Shown here: positions 27,380-35,137 of the stretch, piece by piece
How the letters are laid out: the number at the start of each line of letters is the position of its first letter
Numbering within the stretch: the stretch's first letter is position 1
NCBI GenBank assembly: GCA_002633315.1
Contig: NWBN01000006.1
Location: 1 to 64,000 of the forward strand
Source: Bacteroidales bacterium Phil6
GTDB lineage: Bacteria > Bacteroidota > Bacteroidia > Bacteroidales > F082
Length of the DNA: 64,000 nucleotides
Reading direction: 5' to 3'
Program-made: the position numbers and the translations under genes
The notes under the pieces: generated by a model
Seen by the model: the letters and a program-made list of their open reading frames with translations, nothing else
The model's database searches: none
Told to the model about the DNA's origin: nothing

Positions 27380-28344
27380 CCCATCTCATTATCATACCAA
27401 GCCACCACTTTCACGAGTCTGTCACCGAGCACGGCAGTAAGTCCTGCATCGAAGATAGCTGAATGAGTATTGCCAATAATGTCAACAGAGACGATAGGGT
27501 CTTCTGTATATTGCAGTATGCCTTTCATAGGACCCTCTGCTGCCACTTTGAAGGCGGCATTAATATCTTCTATAGTAGCATCATGCCGTAAAGTACAAGT
27601 CAAATCCGTCAAAGAGCCGTCTGCCACGGGGACACGAATGCCGGCGCCGCCGAGTTTGCCTTCAAGATGAGGGAAGATACGTGTGGCTGCTTTGGCAGCG
27701 CCTGTCGTCGTCGGCACTATGGAACAAGCTGCGGCACGACCACGACGCCAGTCTTTATGTGGTCCGTCAATAATGTTCTGATCTTTGGTATATGAATGTA
27801 CCGTAGTTATAAATCCACATTCTATACCCCACCTCTCATCGAGAATCTTGATAAGAGGCGCAACATTGTTTGTAGTACAGGAAGCATTGGAGATAATTAC
27901 ATCCTCACGATGTATCACTTCGTCATTGACACCAAGTACCACGAAAGGAATCTTGTCATTGACGCCTTTGGCAGGTGCCGAGATGATAACTTTCCGCGCA
28001 CCGGATTCCTTAACATGCTTTATCGCCAATTCAGGATCGACAAAAAGTCCGGTAGATTCTATCACGATATCGATATTCATCTCTTTCCATGGCAATTTAC
28101 CCGGGTCTTTCTCATTAAGGACCTTTATACGTTGGCCGTTGACAATAAGGAAATTATCTTCACAAGTAACAGTGCCGGGAAAAACACCGTGCACAGAATC
28201 ATATTTCAGAAGATGCGCCAAATTAGGCACATCAGCCATGTCATTAACAGCAACGACTTCTATCTCAGGATGTTTCAACATTTGGGTAAAGCTAACCCTG
28301 CCTATACGTCCAAAACCATTGATAGCAACTCTTATTCTTTTCAT
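27337..28344 (-). CDS. gapA: Glyceraldehyde-3-phosphate dehydrogenase, type I
   Basis: A 335-residue enzyme. NAD-binding GFGRIGR lies at about 10-16, and the active site SNASCTTNN contains catalytic C156. SIVPTTTGAAKA and WYDNEMGYSSRL follow in the catalytic domain. It oxidises and phosphorylates glyceraldehyde-3-phosphate in glycolysis. The frame is open to 28473, but the added residues are unrelated to the family and the -7 box at 28388-28395 lies within them, so the ATG at 28342-28344 is preferred. The gene ends inside the lpxH coding region. Confidence 0.96.
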   Translation of the reverse strand: MKRIRVAINGFGRIGRVSFTQMLKHPEIEVVAVNDMADVPNLAHLLKYDSVHGVFPGTVTCEDNFLIVNGQRIKVLNEKDPGKLPWKEMNIDIVIESTGLFVDPELAIKHVKESGARKVIISAPAKGVNDKIPFVVLGVNDEVIHREDVIISNASCTTNNVAPLIKILDERWGIECGFITTVHSYTKDQNIIDGPHKDWRRGRAAACSIVPTTTGAAKAATRIFPHLEGKLGGAGIRVPVADGSLTDLTCTLRHDATIEDINAAFKVAAEGPMKGILQYTEDPIVSVDIIGNTHSAIFDAGLTAVLGDRLVKVVAWYDNEMGYSSRLAELIMLFN

Positions 28345-28387
28345 ATCCAATATTTTATAAAACCATAATTCTAAAAACAAAGATTTA

Positions 28388-28395
28388 CAAAAGTA
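28388..28395 (-). promoter_or_regulatory. Bacteroidota -7 box, gapA promoter
   Basis: TACTTTTG on the minus strand, 43 nt before the gapA ATG. A second, imperfect box (AATCTTTG) lies about 10 bp closer to the gene. Confidence 0.55.
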
Positions 28396-28544
28396 CAACA
28401 AAGTTTTAAAATTTATTCTCATAACCACTTCAAATAAACAAAAAACAAGACAAAATATGCAAATGAATTGCAAAGTTGAAATAGTTATGTATTTTTACAT
28501 TTATTTGAATAAAAATATGTAAATTTACACCAAAATTTACAAAC

Positions 28545-29909
28545 ATGAATGAAATAAAGAATTACATCAAAGAGAACGAGAAACGTTTTTTGGAAGAATT
28601 ATTCGGACTGATACGCATACCGTCCATCAGTTCAGAGTCGTCTCACAAGCCTGACATGATAAAAGCCGCAGAATATTGGAGAGACAGCATTCTGGCTGCA
28701 GGAGCCGACAAAGCCGAAGTAATGCCTACAGAAGGCAATCCCATCGTTTATGGAGAGAAAATCATAGACAAGAATCTCCCTACAGTACTTGTTTATGGTC
28801 ATTACGACGTCATGCCGGTTGACCCTATCGAGTTATGGAACACCGATCCATTTGAACCGGTGATAAAAGACGGCAAAATATGGGCAAGAGGTGCCGATGA
28901 CGACAAGGGACAGGCTTTCATGCATGCCAAAGCTTTCGAGACAATGGTAAAGACCGGCACCCTGACATGTAATGTAAAGTTCATGCTTGAAGGTGAAGAA
29001 GAGATTGGCTCAGGCAGTCTGTCAAAATGGATAGAAGATAACAAAGACTTGGTAAAAGCCGACGTAATACTCGTATCGGACACCAGCATGATAGCATCCG
29101 ACGTGCCATCCATCACCACAGGATTAAGAGGTTTGGCATATTGGGAAGTAGAAGTCACAGGACCCAATGCAGACCTGCATTCCGGACTTTTCGGAGGGTC
29201 CGTTGCCAACCCGTTGAACACTTTATGCGAGATGGTTGCCGGTGTCATGGACAAGAACAACCACATCAACATACCGGGATTCTATGATGACGTGGTAGAA
29301 GCTTCGGCTAAAGAACGCGAGTTGCTCAACATGGCGCCATATAATGAAGATGAATACAAAGAGAGTTTAGGCGTCAAGGCATTACGCGGAGAAGAAGGAT
29401 ATACTAAGATTGAACGTGTGGGAATACGCCCAACATTCGACTTATGCGGAATATGGGGAGGTTATACGGGTGAAGGCTCCAAAACGGTGTTGCCATCCAA
29501 GGCTTATGCCAAGATCTCATGCCGTCTTGTGCCAAACCAGGACCATGAGAAGATAGGCAAACTGTTCAAAGAATATTTCGAGAGCATTGCACCGGATTAT
29601 GTCACTGTAAAAGTCACCACATTGCATGGTGGCGAGGCATACGGCTGTCCCATAGAAGTGCCGGCATACAAAGCAGCAGAACAGGCATTTCTCGACACAT
29701 ACGGCAAGTTGCCCATCCCAATGCGCAGCGGCGGCAGCATACCTATCATCTCTCGTTTCGAGAAAGTTTTGGGAATAAAATCCATACTGATGGGCTTCGG
29801 ACTCGGCTCCGACGCCATCCACTCCCCCAACGAAAACTACCGCATCGACCATTTCTTCAAGGGAATAGAGACGATAATAGCATTCTATCAACATTATGCC
29901 AAAATGTAA
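28545..29909 (+). CDS. M20-family dipeptidase
   Basis: A 454-residue M20/M25/M40 metallopeptidase. The metal-site motifs are in place: VYGHYDVMPVDP (first His and general-base Asp), RGADDDKGQ (bridging Asp), LEGEEEIGS (catalytic and metal Glu), VSDTSM, and SDAIHSPNE near the C-terminus (last His). The dimerisation lid (about 190-310) begins ITTGLRGLAYWEVEVTG. No signal peptide is seen, so it should act on dipeptides or similar N-acylated amino acids in the cytoplasm. It is a single-gene unit followed by a terminator. Confidence 0.92.
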   Translation: MNEIKNYIKENEKRFLEELFGLIRIPSISSESSHKPDMIKAAEYWRDSILAAGADKAEVMPTEGNPIVYGEKIIDKNLPTVLVYGHYDVMPVDPIELWNTDPFEPVIKDGKIWARGADDDKGQAFMHAKAFETMVKTGTLTCNVKFMLEGEEEIGSGSLSKWIEDNKDLVKADVILVSDTSMIASDVPSITTGLRGLAYWEVEVTGPNADLHSGLFGGSVANPLNTLCEMVAGVMDKNNHINIPGFYDDVVEASAKERELLNMAPYNEDEYKESLGVKALRGEEGYTKIERVGIRPTFDLCGIWGGYTGEGSKTVLPSKAYAKISCRLVPNQDHEKIGKLFKEYFESIAPDYVTVKVTTLHGGEAYGCPIEVPAYKAAEQAFLDTYGKLPIPMRSGGSIPIISRFEKVLGIKSILMGFGLGSDAIHSPNENYRIDHFFKGIETIIAFYQHYAKM

Positions 29910-29952
29910 TCGACAGATATTGTCAATTTATCTTCAATGATATTCAAAAATC

Positions 29953-29987
29953 AAGGCTGATTCCATATCCGGATTTCAGCCTTTTTA
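29953..29987 (+). terminator. Terminator after the M20 dipeptidase gene
   Basis: Arms AAGGCTGA (29953-29960) and TCAGCCTT (29976-29983), followed by TTTTT. The arms repeat those of the 10260-10296 terminator. Confidence 0.85.
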
Positions 29988-30178
29988 ATTTATCAATCAT
30001 TTGGCAAATAAATCATACGTGATTTTTATCCTGTATAAATGATATGGTATTAAGAGATAAAATGATAATGCAAATTCATAAAACACAAGTACATACTCTT
30101 GCATCAACATCGTATTAAACAAAGATTTGTCATTGAAAGCAAATCATCATGCCAAAATAATCAATAAAATAACATTCT

Positions 30179-30616
30179 CTAAGTTGAAGAAATTCGGGTT
30201 GTATTATTTTTAAAGGAAGCATATCCTTCGATTTCTTCCTTGATTTTTTTAGTAACATAAGAAAATATGGCAATATCATCAGTAAAACCAATCAAAGGAG
30301 TAAAATCACTTAAAAAATCCAAAGGAGTAACAATATATATTATCGATGCAATTGAAAGTGTCAATTTCACCATGCTGAACATCTTGTATTTACCGGTTAC
30401 ACAATCTTTGACATAGGTAATTACTAATTTCAGACTATCGCTGACCTTGGAAAATTCCTTTTTGTTAAAATACGACTTTACCTTCTCAAGAAGATCAATC
30501 ATACCTTCCTTATCATTAATTAATTCATTAGCCTTTTTCAGCCAAATATTATCTTCTTGAAATTTTTGAGCATAGTTAATTACATTATCAAAAACTTTCA
30601 TCTCATTAATAATCAT
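30179..30616 (-). CDS. DUF1232 (YkvA-like) small membrane protein
   Basis: A 145-residue protein. Its C-terminal half carries the DUF1232 signature IYIVTPLDFLSDFTPLIGFTDD within a hydrophobic hairpin (quoted in parts: TPLDFLSD and GFTDDIA), about residues 88-125. The N-terminal half is helical and charged. The function of the family is unknown. Two starts are possible: the ATG at 30614-30616, only 10 nt after the -7 box, or the ATG at 30599-30601 (MKVFDN), which would leave a normal leader. It stands alone. Confidence 0.75.
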   Translation of the reverse strand: MIINEMKVFDNVINYAQKFQEDNIWLKKANELINDKEGMIDLLEKVKSYFNKKEFSKVSDSLKLVITYVKDCVTGKYKMFSMVKLTLSIASIIYIVTPLDFLSDFTPLIGFTDDIAIFSYVTKKIKEEIEGYASFKNNTTRISST

Positions 30617-30626
30617 TTCTTAATTG

Positions 30627-30634
30627 CAAATTTA
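30627..30634 (-). promoter_or_regulatory. Bacteroidota -7 box, DUF1232 gene promoter
   Basis: TAAATTTG on the minus strand, 10 nt before the ATG at 30614-30616 and 25 nt before the next ATG. Confidence 0.6.
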
Positions 30635-30945
30635 TCATCTAAAGACATATATTATTTGGTTCTTTTTAGTCCTTTTCAATATCTCAAAGATACAGTCTAT
30701 TATCATAAAGAAAGTCAATGTCAATATTTTCGACAATCGCAATATACTTGTTATGACAATTAATCAGATAATGAACCAATAAAGTATAACCACGGTTAAA
30801 GAGATATTTATTAAGCAGCAAAAATATGGACACAATGGTTACAGATTGTATTTATTATCACATCATATAGCAATAGTATTACAGTAATAATATTTTTCAG
30901 TCAATTTTTATAAATAAATTTGCAGTTAATCAAATTCTTCATATA

Positions 30946-30975
30946 TTTGCCATATAATTACACATAATAATTTTG
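30946..30975 (+). promoter_or_regulatory. Full Bacteroidota promoter before the structured RNA
   Basis: TTTG at 30946-30949, an 18-bp spacer, then TAATTTTG at 30968-30975 match the -33/-7 consensus. The predicted start near 30980 gives a leader of about 365 nt to the gene at 31348, or a separate RNA. The -33 TTTG is itself the end of a second -7-like box (30942-30949). Confidence 0.65.
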
Positions 30976-31044
30976 CCTATGAAATATTGACAATGATTTG
31001 ATACATATACTTTAAAATAGAGAAAGCGTTTTTAACATTATTCT

Positions 31045-31260
31045 TTCTATCTATAAGTTTGGCGACCATTAGTTCCGATATGAATAAATGTAAAAAATGC
31101 TCATGTATAATGCGTGGGCTTTTTGGTTATTCATCGGAACAGGTTACGCCAAACACCTTAGATAGAAGAATTCCTAAAAGTACCGCGCTTTTTTGTATAT
31201 GTAGTTTACCGAACAAGGTACTTACGGAGTAACCTGAAAAGCCGTATAAATGAGTAGGGA
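31045..31260 (+). ncRNA. Unidentified structured RNA with predicted pseudoknot
   Basis: The sequence folds by hand into two domains. Domain 1 is a rod made of P1 (31045-31053/31159-31167, 9 bp), P2 (31057-31064/31147-31154, 8 bp, GTTTGGCG/CGCCAAAC), P3 (31072-31079/31133-31140, 8 bp, GTTCCGAT/ATCGGAAC), P4 (31082-31087/31127-31132) and an apical hairpin (31092-31124). Domain 2 has P6 (31171-31176/31255-31260), P7 (31178-31184/31217-31223, AAGTACC/GGTACTT) and P8 (31223-31227/31242-31246). The P8 loop carries TAACCT (31230-31235), exactly complementary to the AGGTTA internal loop (31141-31146) of domain 1. I do not recognise it as tmRNA, RNase P RNA, SRP RNA or a riboswitch class I know. A 6S-like or Bacteroidota-specific RNA, or a cis-regulatory leader, remains possible. 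Confidence 0.6.
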
Positions 31261-31347
31261 GAAAGTAATATGAGAAGACGTTTATATTATCACATAAAAT
31301 TTAAGATTCGAATATAAATATCTTCATAACAAATCAATAACTAACTT

Positions 31348-31896
31348 ATGAAAAAACATTTATTATCACTGATATTATGTTATCTCTTAACATTTACAAT
31401 ATCGTCACTCTGTGCACAAAACAGCACATTAATTCCAACCACAGCAATCAGTAATATGCCAATAATAACAATAAAAGACATGAATCTTGGTCGGAATGAT
31501 TATGTAATATTAAAATCAATCTCAGCATCTGCAGTTGTTAATTCTAACAATAAAAGATCGCAAAGAAGCATATATGAAGAAAACAACGAATTTAAATTAG
31601 TTTATGATATTATAAAAATTGACGGGAAACGTTATTTGGAATATGAATCTTGTGAAGGAATAATACGTTTAGGTTATCTTGGTTCTACCAATATTTATAA
31701 TTCCGACTCTGATTATCTTCCTGCAGAAGAAATTGTCAGACGATTAGCATTGTACAGATTAATAAATTTAGCAAAAGAATATGGTGCTGATGCACTATTT
31801 GAACCAACAATAACAACAACAGCAACTTCTTCGGGAAAAACTCTAATATATAACACCGAGGCTACAGCAAAACTTATTAAAATCATAAATAACTAA
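31348..31896 (+). CDS. Exported protein of unknown function
   Basis: A 182-residue protein with a signal peptide (about 1-23, ending SSLCAQ). The mature part is a small alpha/beta protein: two strands (ITIKDMNLGRNDYVILKSIS), a middle strand set (YDIIKIDGKRYLEYES), a helix near 130-150 (ADEALF-type, here YGADALFEP) and a Thr-rich last strand. I do not recognise the family. The layout recalls small Bacteroidota periplasmic proteins of DUF6567 type, but only weakly. It is the first gene after the structured RNA and lies 4 bp upstream of a lipoprotein gene, so the two are probably one operon. Confidence 0.6.
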   Translation: MKKHLLSLILCYLLTFTISSLCAQNSTLIPTTAISNMPIITIKDMNLGRNDYVILKSISASAVVNSNNKRSQRSIYEENNEFKLVYDIIKIDGKRYLEYESCEGIIRLGYLGSTNIYNSDSDYLPAEEIVRRLALYRLINLAKEYGADALFEPTITTTATSSGKTLIYNTEATAKLIKIINN

Positions 31897-31900
31897 CAAC

Positions 31901-32860
31901 ATGAAAAAACAATTTTATTTATCAGTATTATTATGCGCATTCTTTTTTATAGGATGTGTGTCTTACAAACCAGTTCCGATACAAGAACCCCAATCTTATA
32001 CTTTGGTTTTAAATCTCAACGAATTACCACCATCTGATTTATTTATAAATTTAGATTATGGTATTAGACTTAACATATTAGATAAACGAGCAAACAATGA
32101 TATTTTGAATAAATATGACGCAAATATTAATGTTCCAAAACCTAATGTAAGTACATATCCAGATATTGTATCATTTGTTTCTGAAAGTATGAAACAGTAC
32201 ATGCAAACAATGGGATTTGTTTTAGATTCTGATATTAATACTGACTATCTACTTCAAATTGAAATTACGCAATATCAATTAAGCTATCTCTCCGGTATGG
32301 GATGGATGGGAACAGTTTGTTTTGATATGAAAATATTCGACAACAATAAAACTCCGATATATCCGAATACAGCTATCACAGGAAGAACTTCTGTTAAAGC
32401 AAACATTGATGATATTATCAATGCCTCCAATGCATTAAATAATGCTTATTTGAATGCTTTGAAAGATATTGATTGGAATAGAGTTGCTTATTTTCTAAAA
32501 AGAGCGTATTCTCCAGAAGATGAAAAAAACAAACAAGTAACAGGTAGTGGCAATACATCTTTAGAGCACACTATTATACGTTGGTATGTCGATTCTGCGC
32601 CCAAAGGTGCTGACGTCTTTTGGAGAGTTGTTTCTTCAACTCCAGATGTAAAAAATACCAATCAGCTATATTTAGGTTCAACTCCTTATGAAAGTACTGA
32701 ATCTTTTGACAAAGGTCTGACATTTAATAATTCAGGAGATGTTCAGATCGAAATTTCTTGTGAAAAAGCCGGATATGCTCCTCAAAAGAAAAGATTTAAT
32801 TTACGACAGGCAATAGAACAAAAAGAAATTTCCACCAAATTTAATTTAATTGAAGAATAA
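31901..32860 (+). CDS. YajG-like lipoprotein with C-terminal PEGA-like domain
   Basis: A 319-residue lipoprotein (lipobox FFFIGC, Cys about residue 19). Residues about 30-205 resemble YajG/LptE-like auxiliary lipoproteins: SESMKQYMQTMGFVLDSD, then TDYLLQIEITQYQLSYLSG. The C-terminal part (about 222-319) starts RWYVDSAPKGADVFWRV and contains YLGSTPYESTESF, the pattern of a PEGA-type surface beta domain. Together this suggests an envelope-anchored accessory protein. No specific function can be given. It is the second gene of the unit beginning at 31348. Confidence 0.65.
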   Translation: MKKQFYLSVLLCAFFFIGCVSYKPVPIQEPQSYTLVLNLNELPPSDLFINLDYGIRLNILDKRANNDILNKYDANINVPKPNVSTYPDIVSFVSESMKQYMQTMGFVLDSDINTDYLLQIEITQYQLSYLSGMGWMGTVCFDMKIFDNNKTPIYPNTAITGRTSVKANIDDIINASNALNNAYLNALKDIDWNRVAYFLKRAYSPEDEKNKQVTGSGNTSLEHTIIRWYVDSAPKGADVFWRVVSSTPDVKNTNQLYLGSTPYESTESFDKGLTFNNSGDVQIEISCEKAGYAPQKKRFNLRQAIEQKEISTKFNLIEE

Positions 32861-32948
32861 ATCTATTCAATTAAGTGACTATTCTAAATAAACGTCACAA
32901 ATTATTGGACAAAAATAAAAATTTTTCAAGGATCTGTCTAACAATAAA

Positions 32949-32996
32949 TGAAATATACCCCAAAAGTTCTTTGTCTAACTTTTGGGGTATATTTCA
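32949..32996. terminator. Perfect 20-bp inverted repeat between convergent genes
   Basis: Arms at 32949-32968 and 32977-32996 (core ATACCCCAAAAGTT) are perfectly complementary over 20 bp with an 8-nt loop. There is no T run on the 3' side of either strand. It lies between the lipoprotein stop and the dsbD stop, so it may act as a bidirectional terminator or transcript-end stabiliser. Confidence 0.5.
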
Positions 32997-33031
32997 AAAA
33001 AATAGACAGTTTCTATTATTACATTCATCAA

Positions 33032-35089
33032 TTATTCATTGATATTTCTCACAAAAGTACCGTCTTGGAAATTTTTTATACCTTGTTGCAGGAATGCCAC
33101 GAAAGCATCCTTGTCAAGGTTATATGCTCTCGGCTCTACGAGCAGTTCGCCATCATGTCCCATAAGGCAGTAATAAGGCTGTGCATTGGTGTTGAATTTC
33201 GATATCTGGAAGTCGGCATATTTACGACCTATGGTCTTTTTCTCCTTACCGTCAGAACCGATGACCCATTCCTCTTCAGGCAATCTCGTCTTGTCATCAA
33301 CATACAAAGCGACAACGACATAATCATTTCGCAATATATCGAGTACTCTCGGATCGCTCCATACATTAGCTTCCATTTCGCGACAATTGACACAGCCGTG
33401 ACCTGTAAAGTCAACATAGATGGGTTTATTCTGTGCTTTGGCACATGCCAAAGCCTGTTCATAATCGAAATAGCCTTTCAAACCATGAGGCAAATGGAAA
33501 ATATCAGAATATTTAGGTTCTTCGCAAAGCACTGCAGATGATGTAGCCGAAGATGACGAGACACCTTGCATCACTACGCCCTGTCTCATAGCATTATCGA
33601 TATACTCCAAAACCTTATCTCTATTCTCTTCGTTGATACGTTTCAAATCAAAGTCCATAGTCTGTTGCGGCGGCAAATAACCAGACAAAGCCTTAAGTGG
33701 AGCACCCCACATACCTGGAATCATATATACTACGAAAGTAAACACAATTATGCTCAATATCAGACGACCAATACCAATAGATTGTACTTCATCGTCATGT
33801 TTAAATCTGAGTTTGCCGAGAAGATAAAATCCCAACATAGAGAAACAGACTATCCATATTGCGAGATATACCTCTCTGTCGAGGAGTCCCCAGTGATATG
33901 TCTGATCGGCGACACTGAGAAACTTGAATCCGAGAGCGACCTCGATAAAACCGAGCACTACTTTTACGGAGTTAAGCCATCCTCCGCTCTTAGGCAGGTT
34001 TTTCAACATCGAAGGGAACAAGGCAAACAAGGCAAACGGCAATGCAAATGCCATTGAAAATGCCAACATGGTAACTATTGGAGTCCAGAACTCGCCTGAT
34101 GTGGATTTAATCAACACCGTACCTACTATAGGTCCTGTACATGCGAATGACACCAATACAAGAGTAAGTGCCATAAAGAACACTCCGGCAAGACCTTTCT
34201 TATCGGACTTGCTGTCGCTACTATTGACGAGTTTGCTCGGTAACACTATCTCGAAAGCACCAAAGAATGATGCAGCAAAAATCATAAATACAAGGAAGAA
34301 AATAATATTAGGCAGCCAGTGTGTAGAAAGCCAGTTGAAGATATCTGCTGTAACGCTATCACCACCAAACAGCCATGTTATCATGATTATCAAGGCAATA
34401 GGTACAGTATAGAGCAATACTATAAATACGAAATACATAATAGCCCTGAAACGACCCACCACCGGGTTGTCACTGCCTTTGAGGAAGAATGACACTGTCA
34501 TTGGCACCATAGGGAAGACACAAGGTGTCAAAAGGGCAGCAAAACCCCAGATAATAGCCTCTATTATCAGGAGCCACAAGCTGTCACCGGACTTCTCTTC
34601 ACCGGCAACATCCACGACCTGCTGCGTATCACCAAGAACTACTGAAAACTCATTAACCTCGGGAGGGATACATGTGCCATCATTACAACACATAAACTCC
34701 ACTTCACCTGTCAAAGTGACAGATGCATCGCCATTCAATTTGACTTTTTGAGTAAAAACAGCATTTTTCTCAAAATACGAGAGACGAATATTAAAAGTCG
34801 GGTCGTCATGTTCAATAGCATTATCACTTTCCTTGACATCACCAACAAGTTGATAAGCGGGATTCTCTTCAAATGTAAATGTTGTCGGCACCGGACCTCC
34901 ATCCGGAATATTTTGTGAATAAAGATGCCATCCATCTTCAATATCAGCCTTCATAACAACATTATACTCATTATTTCCGAGAGACTCTGCCGTACACGAC
35001 CATGTCACCGGATTATAAATCTGAGCATGCACTACAAAAGGCATAAAAAATGCCATCAAAGTCAAAAAACGCAAAACATATTTATTCAT
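33032..35089 (-). CDS. dsbD: Thiol:disulfide interchange protein DsbD
   Basis: A 685-residue membrane protein. A signal peptide (ending VVHAQ) precedes a periplasmic N-terminal domain of the DsbD-alpha/DUF255-like type (about 25-155). About eight transmembrane helices follow (about 175-480) with the two redox cysteines in LLTPCVFPMVP and SFACTGPIVG. The C-terminal thioredoxin domain (about 545-685) carries CVNC in FTGHGCVNCREME. It passes electrons from cytoplasmic thioredoxin to periplasmic proteins. Domain order matches E. coli DsbD. The N-terminal domain of this Bacteroidota form has its CxxxxxC-like pair in MCCNDGTC. Confidence 0.93.
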   Translation of the reverse strand: MNKYVLRFLTLMAFFMPFVVHAQIYNPVTWSCTAESLGNNEYNVVMKADIEDGWHLYSQNIPDGGPVPTTFTFEENPAYQLVGDVKESDNAIEHDDPTFNIRLSYFEKNAVFTQKVKLNGDASVTLTGEVEFMCCNDGTCIPPEVNEFSVVLGDTQQVVDVAGEEKSGDSLWLLIIEAIIWGFAALLTPCVFPMVPMTVSFFLKGSDNPVVGRFRAIMYFVFIVLLYTVPIALIIMITWLFGGDSVTADIFNWLSTHWLPNIIFFLVFMIFAASFFGAFEIVLPSKLVNSSDSKSDKKGLAGVFFMALTLVLVSFACTGPIVGTVLIKSTSGEFWTPIVTMLAFSMAFALPFALFALFPSMLKNLPKSGGWLNSVKVVLGFIEVALGFKFLSVADQTYHWGLLDREVYLAIWIVCFSMLGFYLLGKLRFKHDDEVQSIGIGRLILSIIVFTFVVYMIPGMWGAPLKALSGYLPPQQTMDFDLKRINEENRDKVLEYIDNAMRQGVVMQGVSSSSATSSAVLCEEPKYSDIFHLPHGLKGYFDYEQALACAKAQNKPIYVDFTGHGCVNCREMEANVWSDPRVLDILRNDYVVVALYVDDKTRLPEEEWVIGSDGKEKKTIGRKYADFQISKFNTNAQPYYCLMGHDGELLVEPRAYNLDKDAFVAFLQQGIKNFQDGTFVRNINE

Positions 35090-35137
35090 AATTCTAATAA
35101 ATTAATTTTACAAAATTTTTTGCAAAGATGCAAAAAA

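Larger units (their letters stand above)
30617..31347. other. 731-bp gene-free region with promoters and structured RNA
   Basis: No protein gene of reasonable size is visible. From left to right it holds the minus-strand promoter of the DUF1232 gene, about 270 bp of AT-rich spacer, three plus-strand TAnnTTTG boxes (30915-30922, 30942-30949, 30968-30975) and a strongly folded RNA element (31045-31260). A short unstructured stretch leads to the start codon at 31348. Confidence 0.6.

Noticed and set aside
27785..28368. Two long plus-strand frames opposite gapA
   Set aside because: Both are antisense to the highly conserved GAPDH and overlap each other in different frames, which is expected for a gene with strong codon bias.
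28345..28473. N-terminal extension of GAPDH (hydrophobic, signal-like)
   Set aside because: The extra residues are hydrophobic by chance, contain the promoter region, and GAPDH is cytoplasmic. The family start is at 28344.
31171..31260. Reading the structured element as tmRNA, RNase P RNA or SRP RNA
   Set aside because: I found no tRNA-like end, no tag-peptide frame, no RNase P core signature and no SRP GGAA-type loop in it. The helices are real, but the identity is open.
31271..31318. 15-codon upstream ATG frame between the structured RNA and gene 31348
   Set aside because: It is too short and arginine-rich by chance. It could be a leader peptide, but nothing in the sequence supports this.
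33566..34412. Overlapping 160-codon plus-strand frames opposite dsbD
   Set aside because: Their composition reflects antisense of transmembrane helices. No signal, domain or promoter supports them.
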